Assembly (NCBI GenBank): GCA_946902985.2
Contig: CAMPQE020000051.1
Coordinates: 1,984,001-2,048,000 of the forward strand
Origin: Meconema thalassinum
Taxonomy: Eukaryota > Arthropoda > Insecta > Orthoptera > Tettigoniidae
Direction of reading: 5' to 3'
Length of the DNA stretch: 64,000 nucleotides
Each line of letters begins with the position of its first letter. Within the stretch, counting starts at the first letter, position 1. Positions 57,852 through 64,000 of the stretch are shown here, piece by piece. The translations under genes were made by a program, and so were the position numbers. The notes beneath the pieces are model-generated. The model was not told the origin of the DNA. It saw only the letters and a program-made list of their open reading frames with translations, and did no database searches.

Positions 57852-59759
57852 ATGGGTAGAAAACCGTGGATCACTCAGGATATACTAGAATTGATGGATG
57901 AAAGGCGGAAACACAAGAATGTAAGAGATGAAAAGGGGAAAGCAGAATACAGACGTCTGAGAAATGAGGTTAACAAGAAGTGCAAGGAAGCGAAAGAAGA
58001 ATGGTTGAAAGAGAAATGTGCAGGTATAGAAAATTGTCTGAAATTAGGAAAAGTAGACACAGCTTATCGAAGGATTAAGAATACTTTTGGGGAAAAGAAG
58101 ACTAAGTGCTGTAATATTAAGGACACAAATGGAAAGCCTCTAACAGATAGGGAAGAAAAGGTTGAGAGATGGAAAGCTTACATAGAGAGCTTGTATAAGG
58201 GAAAGGAGATTGAGAATCATGTAATGGAAAGGGAGGAGGAAATTGATGAGGATGCGAAAGGAGATTTAATATTGAGATCAGAATTTGATAGAGCTTTGGA
58301 AGAATTAAGCAGGAACAAAGCACCAGGCATAGATGATATACCGATTGAGTTGCTATGCTGCATAGGAGATGAAGGTCTGATCAGGTTATTTCACTTGGTG
58401 TGTAGGATTTATGAGGCAGGTGAGGTACCCCCTGATTTCTAGAAGAATGTAATCATCCCTATACCAAAGAAAGTGGGGGCTGACAGATGTGAAGATTACC
58501 GTACAATCAGCTTGATTACGCATGCTTCAAAAATCCTGTCTAGAATAATTTACAAGAGGATTGAAAGCCAGATAGAAACGGAGTTGGGTGAAGACCAGTT
58601 TGGTTTCAGGAGAAATGTAGGAACAAGGGAAGCTGTACTAAGTCTTAGGCTGATTTTGGAAGGTAGAATAAGGAAAGATAAGAGAACGTTCATGGCTTTT
58701 GTAGACTTCGAACAGGCTTTTGATAACGTTGATTGGTCTAAATTGTTTGACATTTTGAAATCGATTGGAATAAAGTACAGGGATAGGAGGGTGATATACA
58801 ATCTGTACAGAAACCAGACAGCAGTCATTCGAATTGAAGGACATGAGAGAGAAGCAGGTATTCAGAAAGGTGTTAGGCAAGGCTGCAACTTATCACCCAT
58901 ACTTTTCAATCTTTACATTGAACAAGCAATGAAGGAAATTAGAGAAAAATTTAAAGTGGGAGTGAAGATTCAAGGAGAAATAATTTCAACTCTGAGATTT
59001 GCTGATGACATCGTCATCTTGGCCGACAAGCCTGAGGATTTGAATGAGTTTTTGAATGGTATGCACTCCGTCTTACGGAAAGAATTCATGATGAAAATTA
59101 ATAATTGTAAAACAAAAATACTGGAATGCAGCCGAAATAAATCAGAAACCTCTATGGAGATCAAATTGGCAGGTGAAAAGCTAAAGGAAGTAGGAGACTT
59201 CTGTTACTTAGGAAGCAGAATAACCAGTGATGGACGAAGCAAAGAGGATATAAAAAGTAGGTTGGCTCAGGCAAAGAAAGCATTTCTACAAAAAAGGAAT
59301 CTGCTGACATCGAATATAGATTTAGGTATTAGGAAGTCATTTTTGAAAGCCTTTGTCTGGAGCGTGGCGCTCTATGGAAGTGAAACTTGGACTATTGGTG
59401 CAGCAGAAAAGAGGAGAATTGAGGCATTTGAAATGTGGTGTTACAGGAGAATGATGATCAGATGGGTAGATAGGGTTACAAACGAAGAGGTATTAAGACG
59501 AGTGGGAGAGGAGAGATGTTTCTGGCGACTGCTAATGAAGAGAAGAGATAGGTTGGTAGGACACATACTAAGACACCCAGGAATAGGAAGCTTAGTTATG
59601 GAAGGAAGGGTCGAGGACAAGAACTGTAGGGGTAGACCAAGGTTAGAATATGTTAAACAGATTGCCTCGGATGTAGGGTGTCGGAGCTATGTAGAGATGA
59701 AACGATTAGCTCAGGACAGGGAGGGTTGGAGTGCTGCATCAAACCAGTCTAAAGACTGA
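57852..59759 (+). pseudogene. LINE reverse transcriptase with one nonsense codon
   Basis: The connector and fingers (NKAPGIDDIPIELL) lead to PPDF followed by TAG (58440-58442), where Trp is expected (TGG to TAG). The frame then continues without break: YRTISLITHASKILSRI, DQFGFRRNVGTREAV, VDFEQAFD (first Asp), GVRQGCNLSPILFN, RFADDIVILAD (catalytic DD), YGSETWTI and a GHILRHPG...CRGRPRLEYV C-terminus. All polymerase motifs are intact. One nonsense codon and the two upstream frameshifts keep it silent, but it is by far the youngest LINE in the window. Confidence 0.88.
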
Positions 59760-59773
59760 AGACTCAAACAACA

Positions 59774-60179
59774 AAAATTAGCTTTGCATACGCTACATGA
59801 ATAAGGCTTTTTGCTTTTATGGATAAGCATGTGCGTATTTAAATTTGTCTTCCGGGTGAATTTGGCTTCACACACATTACATGAATGCGGTTTGCCACCG
59901 CTATGGATCAGTAGGTGTGCTTTTAAACCACTCCTCCTGGTGAATTTGGCTTCGCATACGCTACATGAATGCGGCTTTTGGCCGCTATGAATAAGTATGT
60001 GCCTATTCAAGGTTCCCCTCCGAGTAAATATAGCTTCGCATACACTACATGGATATTTTCTCAAATTTTTCTTTATACAACATTCTTCTGTAGAGGATGT
60101 GTTAGTATATTGTCTTCCACTGTTCCCAACATCATATATCTTCATTGCAGCCGGATTCAACGTATCTGGACATATCAGC
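59774..60179 (-). pseudogene. zinc-finger exon copy 2, 5' part (leader and fingers 1-4a)
   Basis: A CTATTTCAG acceptor precedes an exon whose leader is 18 bases longer than in copy 1 (LICPDTL before NPAAMKIYDVGNSG), then fingers YPCSVCEAIF, HSCSVCEAKF, HSCNVCEAKF and the first half of YSCSVCKANF, cut by the LINE. The open frame runs a few codons into LINE 3' sequence. The upstream exons would lie to the right of this exon, some possibly beyond the window. Confidence 0.85.
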
Positions 60180-61850
60180 CTGAAATAGTACTAACAGTTT
60201 GAAGTATTGTACATTATTATAGGAAGTGAAATAATTCCAAGGTATATAGAGATCAAAGTAGTGAAATTATTATTGGGACAACTTTCATTAATATCACTCA
60301 CAGGAACAAAGAATTTAAGCATTATCGGGATCTGAATCCGTTTTTATTGCTCAATAATATGCTCTTCATGCAGTCAGAATGTTTTGCAATTGAATTTCAA
60401 TTTGACAGAAAATATAGTAAATTGTTGTAAATTTTAGAGTCATAGGTCTGTGAGTAGGGATTGTTTCTTAGCCACCACATTCTTCCGAACCAAAGCCGTT
60501 AAGAGTTCTACATGCCGGATGCAATAAAGGACAAGGTGTTTAAGTTTGCACCCTTCGCATATCTGCTGACCTTCGCCAATGGATCACCGATGAGCATGTT
60601 TATGTTATAGCGTCTCTTCTTGCAAATAATTGAGGTGAGATTTCGCAAAGCGGCTAAAATGCTGAGTGAATAGAATACATTATTGTTGTCATTGTGCTTG
60701 TGTTTGTTTTCAATGCTGCACTCCATTTCTCCCATTGTTAAGATAAATAATTGGTCTTTACATTGCCACTAAACCCTATAACCGAAGCAATATATTTTAC
60801 ATATTCTAACCCTGCTTAACGCCTATAGTTCATGTCCTTTACTCTTGCTTCCATTACTACTGAACATTTGCTATTCCTGATGCCTAAATATGAGCCCTAC
60901 CAAACTCATCCTTTCATTATTACTCACCAGAATCATCTAACCGCATTCACCTCATTACCCCTCATGTCTTACGCTATCTAGCCGTCCAATCTCCAACAAT
61001 CTCCAATAACACAACATTCAAATGCTTCTATTTTTCCTTTCCTGCAGAAGGAATTAAACAAGTTGCACATACATATAGCAACACGCTCTAGACCTCGGCC
61101 TCAAAAATGACTTCCCGCTGCATCTATTTATCGTGTCACCATATGTCAAGCCTCTTTTATGTATCTCTTTAGCTTGGTCTATATTGCTTCCTAAGTACCA
61201 GGAGGCACCAACTTCCTTTAGCGCTTCATCTGAAAATCGATTCAGGTATATTCCTTGAAAATGCACCTTACGTAGTTTGTACCCATGTTTGGTTTTCTAG
61301 TTTTGCGCTCTCTCTTATATTTTTATTCCGTGAAAACCACCAACAGAGATTTCTGTGTGTTTTCGCTTCCTCCTTGTGCTTCTGCTTGTGTTTAGTGTGT
61401 TTTAGTGAACGGGATTCATTACACTTATTTCAACTAAATCATCCTTAGTGCGCCCTCTCTCAGCACCGACTACTTATGATGCTTGGATGTTCAAATTGTC
61501 CTCTACAGATGGCCACCAACACACTTGTACATGATTTGTACTTTGCCTCAAGAAAATAAATGTGTGCTATAAAGATTTATGCTTTCTACGTTTGTGACCC
61601 TTATGTCCTCCTTCTCTCCCTCTCATTTTTGCCCCTAGATCGCCTCGCTAGTCGGGAGCCTTCTCACTTGTTACTCTTCTAAGTGGAGCCAGCAGACTCG
61701 CTCGGTCTATCTACAAGGGTTCAGCACCACCAGTCAGCAAACCAACATGGAAAGATAAGTTAAACACTATTTTAACCTAGCTATGAAGCTCTCTTAATAC
61801 TTGCAAGTAATCAAATCTGCTATATTTAAATCTTGCCGGCAAGGTATCAT
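60180..61850. other. conserved non-coding part of the duplication (copy 2)
   Basis: Collinear with 16600-18506; no gene seen. The 60508-60735 and 16954-17142 minus-strand frames share the start MGEMECSI and SLSILAALR, but diverge by frameshift, so I do not treat them as an exon. Confidence 0.6.
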
Positions 61851-61945
61851 TTTCTTGATATGAAACATCAATTTCACAACCGAGGGAATCTATTCTAAAT
61901 GTAAAAGTACAACTACTGGCTAGGCGCAAGGGAGGATTTACTCTT

Positions 61946-62660
61946 TTTAGCCTAGTTTCATAGATGAAAAATGGGTTTATGGGATCACCTTTTGTCCGGG
62001 TGTGTGTTTGTATGTGTGTGTGTTCCCCGAATAACTTCTAAACGGCTGGAGCGATTTCATTGAATTTCGGTGAGACCATAGTGCCATTTTGGCCGATCCC
62101 GACCGTGCCTTTAAAATATTATTACGTCCAACCAATCCAACATGCAACTATCTTTCAAAAAATTGTAAAGTACAAAACGAACATGGCGGCCAAGCGAAGA
62201 TGAAACATTTTAATACACCTTTCTCGCAATTTAACCATCCGAGCGCAGTAAAAACTTGGTATGGAAAATGCTTATACAAATGTTAATCCACTGGAATGTG
62301 ATTTATTTCAATTGTTTTCATAAACCCAAGATGGCAGCTGTGAAAAAATTAAAATCTCGATTTTATTTGTGTTCTAATCATGCGGTCGAAGTTTGAATAC
62401 TACACCTACACAATAATCTTAATGTAATAGTGTAGGACCTACATATTTATAAGAATCAAACATAACGGCCATCCGAAATAATTAGAAGGTTATCAATATC
62501 CATTACAGCAATGAAACTGATGATAGAGCCAATTAACATAAGTAGGATTTATGAAAATAGGCTGTATAGTTCTTCACGGAACTACTTGTTTCGTCTATAC
62601 TCAGTCGAATACAATAACATGACATCGTGGGGATTTTGTAACTTCGTATCTGTCTATTGG
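61946..62660 (+). repeat. Y repeat, unit 3
   Basis: Aligns with 20090-20780 from the hairpin head through GTTCTTCACGGAACTACTTG. Confidence 0.7.
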
Positions 62661-62811
62661 GTCAAATCTAATACACAAACAGACAATGAAAATAAAACTA
62701 ATTTACTTTCCTCCCCTTTACCAACAGACTCAATTTAAGTATATTAAATAATCATTGCTGTTTTGTTTGGTGTTAAATCTGAGTTTCTATCCAAGGGACG
62801 TCCTCCCCATT

Positions 62812-62935
62812 TTTTGCCTATTTTCATTTATGACAAAAATAGGCTGATGACATCACATATTGTCTGTGTGTGTGTGTTTGTGTGTGCGTATGTGTGGGTG
62901 TACGTCAGTGTGTGTGTCTCATTGTGTGTCCCCGG
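62812..62935 (+). repeat. Y repeat head with GT microsatellite
   Basis: GCCTATTTTCATTTATGAC and AAAAATAGGCTGATGACATC form the hairpin head, followed by a (GT)n-rich run to about 62925. Only the first ~120 bases of Y are present. Confidence 0.65.
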
Positions 62936-62978
62936 GTCGCTCTGCCGATAATACCCGCTGAAAAATATTCCTTCTCAT

Positions 62979-63240
62979 TTGAGGTTTGCCGAACCTTCGT
63001 TCAATATTAAAGGTCCTATTGACATTCTGTTCAGTCCCAGCGTGTACTGGAAAAGTTTACGTAAGCAAAGGCGCCATCTAGCTTCCAATGCTTTCGCTCA
63101 TGATACCAAATTTGGTTGGATCATCACTTGTCAACTTCCTCATTTCAGACCTCAGCCCACTTCTCAATGTCATTTTGCCAGCACCTCACATAGAACAGTT
63201 TTGGAAATAGGAAAATATTGACCCTCTAGTCCAATTATAT
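62979..63240 (+). pseudogene. BEL/Pao protease-region fragment
   Basis: AEPSFNIKGPIDILFSPSVY, then NAFAHDTKFGWIITCQ, match the conserved L-A-D-P-x-F....I-D-[LI]-L...x-T-x-F-G-W-[IV] region that follows the protease in BEL/Pao polyproteins. A frame change near 63165 gives HIEQFWK, the expected L-x-x-F-W-x-[IV] motif before the reverse transcriptase. The rest of the element is missing. It is plus-strand, opposite to the BEL fragment at 4347-5003. Confidence 0.72.
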
Positions 63241-63249
63241 CCGATAGCG

Positions 63250-63765
63250 AATTCTGTGAGCAGCTCTTTGTCTCTACAGCCACTCGCGGTGCATGCTTTA
63301 ACGCTCCCGGCTACGGGTGAGTTAGAACCGGCCTCACCTCTCTACTAATTGTTTTGACCCAGGGCGATAGGATTTTTTTGGGGGGGGGGGAGTTGAGGGG
63401 TAAAGACCTTTAGTTTAAGTCAAACATACAACTTTCTAAAATTCAAAGTTTTAAGAAATATAGCATACTTTCCAAATTGAATTCTTTTTTGAAAACATCT
63501 AAAATAAATACGTTTTGATCTAACAATTAAGGATATAGAGACGTTTCGTTTAAGCCAATATATGATTTTCTAGGATTTTGGAACAATTTTGACGAATGCA
63601 ATTTTTTTCTGAGAGTGTGATAAAAGAAGATATAGGAATTTAAATATGACTTTTTATGATTTATAGTTTAAACATTTAGCCTACTTTCCAAATAACGTTT
63701 TGTAAAAATTTAAAAATAAAATGTTTTCGACTAGGCGTGCGATAGATGTTAGAGTAAGAGTTGGG
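63250..63765. other. non-coding, AT-rich; poly-G run
   Basis: A G run at about 63378-63390 and AT-rich DNA. Nothing else recognised. Confidence 0.5.
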
Positions 63766-63971
63766 ACGGATTCAGTTAGGTTTCGGTTTTGTTGGGTCTG
63801 GGTTCAGTTTGGTTCGTTTAAGTTCGGTTTGGTTCGGTTTCGGTTCGGTTTCGGTTCGGTTTGGATCAGTTCGGGTTTCGGTTGGTTTGGTTTCAGTTTG
63901 GTTCGGGTTAGTTTGGTTTGGTTCGGTGAAGTTCGGTTTGGTTCGGTTCAGTTTGGTTCGATTCGGTTAGT
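63766..63971 (+). repeat. G/T-rich degenerate tandem repeat
   Basis: About 200 bases built from variants of GGTTCGGTTT and GGTTTCGGTTC, with A almost absent on this strand. A 69-codon frame here is a by-product of the composition. It is not the insect telomere repeat TTAGG. Confidence 0.8.
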
Positions 63972-64000
63972 TATAACATTAAGGCAATTATTTGCTTACA

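Larger units (their letters stand above)
56449..59773 (+). mobile_element. APE-type LINE, ~3.3 kb, nearly intact
   Basis: A non-LTR retrotransposon with endonuclease then reverse transcriptase in one polyprotein, resembling proteins often mis-annotated in insects as 'craniofacial development protein 2' or 'endonuclease-reverse transcriptase'. A 5' leader of about 340 bases precedes the first ATG; the 3' end is CTGAAGACTCAAACAACAAA. It sits within the I codon of finger 4 of the zinc-finger exon. No clear target-site duplication longer than 2-3 bases was visible. Family name (RTE-like) not certain. Confidence 0.88.
55060..62660. repeat. segmental duplication, copy 2 (paralogue of 12240-20780)
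   Basis: Same order and orientation as copy 1. Copy-specific event: a 3.3-kb LINE in the zinc-finger exon. It lacks the TTAA transposon and the extra 1.5-kb Y unit. Confidence 0.85.

Noticed and set aside
60508..60735. Conserved exon starting MGEMECSI (with 16954-17142)
   Set aside because: Similarity between the copies is explained by the duplication; the two frames diverge through indels and no splice sites fit.
63766..63971. Telomeric repeat
   Set aside because: Insect telomeres are usually TTAGG; this tract is an irregular mix of GGTTCGGTTT-like variants and is embedded near other interspersed repeats.

Overview
The window is nuclear DNA of a large, repeat-rich animal genome, almost certainly an insect. 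There is no operon structure. Canonical splice signals, C2H2 zinc-finger exons with the CEAKF-type finger, tRNA-derived SINEs, APE-type LINEs, BEL/Pao, P-element/THAP and TTAA-target DNA transposons are all present. The repeat vocabulary (TAGGCCTA palindromes, GGGGCAGATGACCTCG-type micro-repeats, CCGGGTACAGCTAGT repeat ends) reminds me of ensiferan Orthoptera such as bush-crickets, but that is recognition from memory and not proof. Most of the DNA is intergenic or intronic, and intact protein genes are nearly absent.

Layout. 0-5 kb: diverged dispersed repeats and a broken BEL/Pao gag-protease piece (minus strand). 5.2-20.8 kb: first copy of a collinear duplicated region, made of a 2.1-kb repeat (R1), then a histone H1 pseudogene that keeps its 3' stem-loop, a SINE with target-site duplications, LINE debris, a 2.6-kb TTAA-flanked DNA transposon, a C2H2 zinc-finger terminal exon (minus strand) and repeats with hairpin heads. 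20.8-32 kb: interspersed repeats, very small mobile units of 56-58 bp with 9-bp target-site duplications, and a 23-copy, 69-bp minisatellite. 32-40 kb: two short minus-strand exon candidates with good splice sites and acidic coding sequence, interleaved with SINEs. 40.8-44.8 kb: a THAP-domain exon followed by a P-element/THAP9-like transposase remnant (plus strand). 45-49.5 kb: mostly empty, with a 96-bp-arm near-perfect hairpin. 49.8-62.7 kb: second copy of the duplicated region. It has R1, then two repeats with internal ~162-bp tandem arrays, then the same LINE debris and the same zinc-finger exon, here split by a nearly intact 3.3-kb LINE. 62.7-64 kb: a BEL/Pao fragment and a G/T-rich low-complexity tail.

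The most interesting signals are (i) the 56-58-bp mobile units, two of them with perfect 9-bp target-site duplications and one with a paralogous empty site inside this window; (ii) the TTAA-flanked transposon with perfect 18-bp terminal inverted repeats, whose insertion point is confirmed by the uninterrupted paralogue 43 kb away; (iii) the two parallel zinc-finger exons, broken in different ways; and (iv) the minisatellite that keeps two overlapping reading frames open. No complete new biochemical system is visible.
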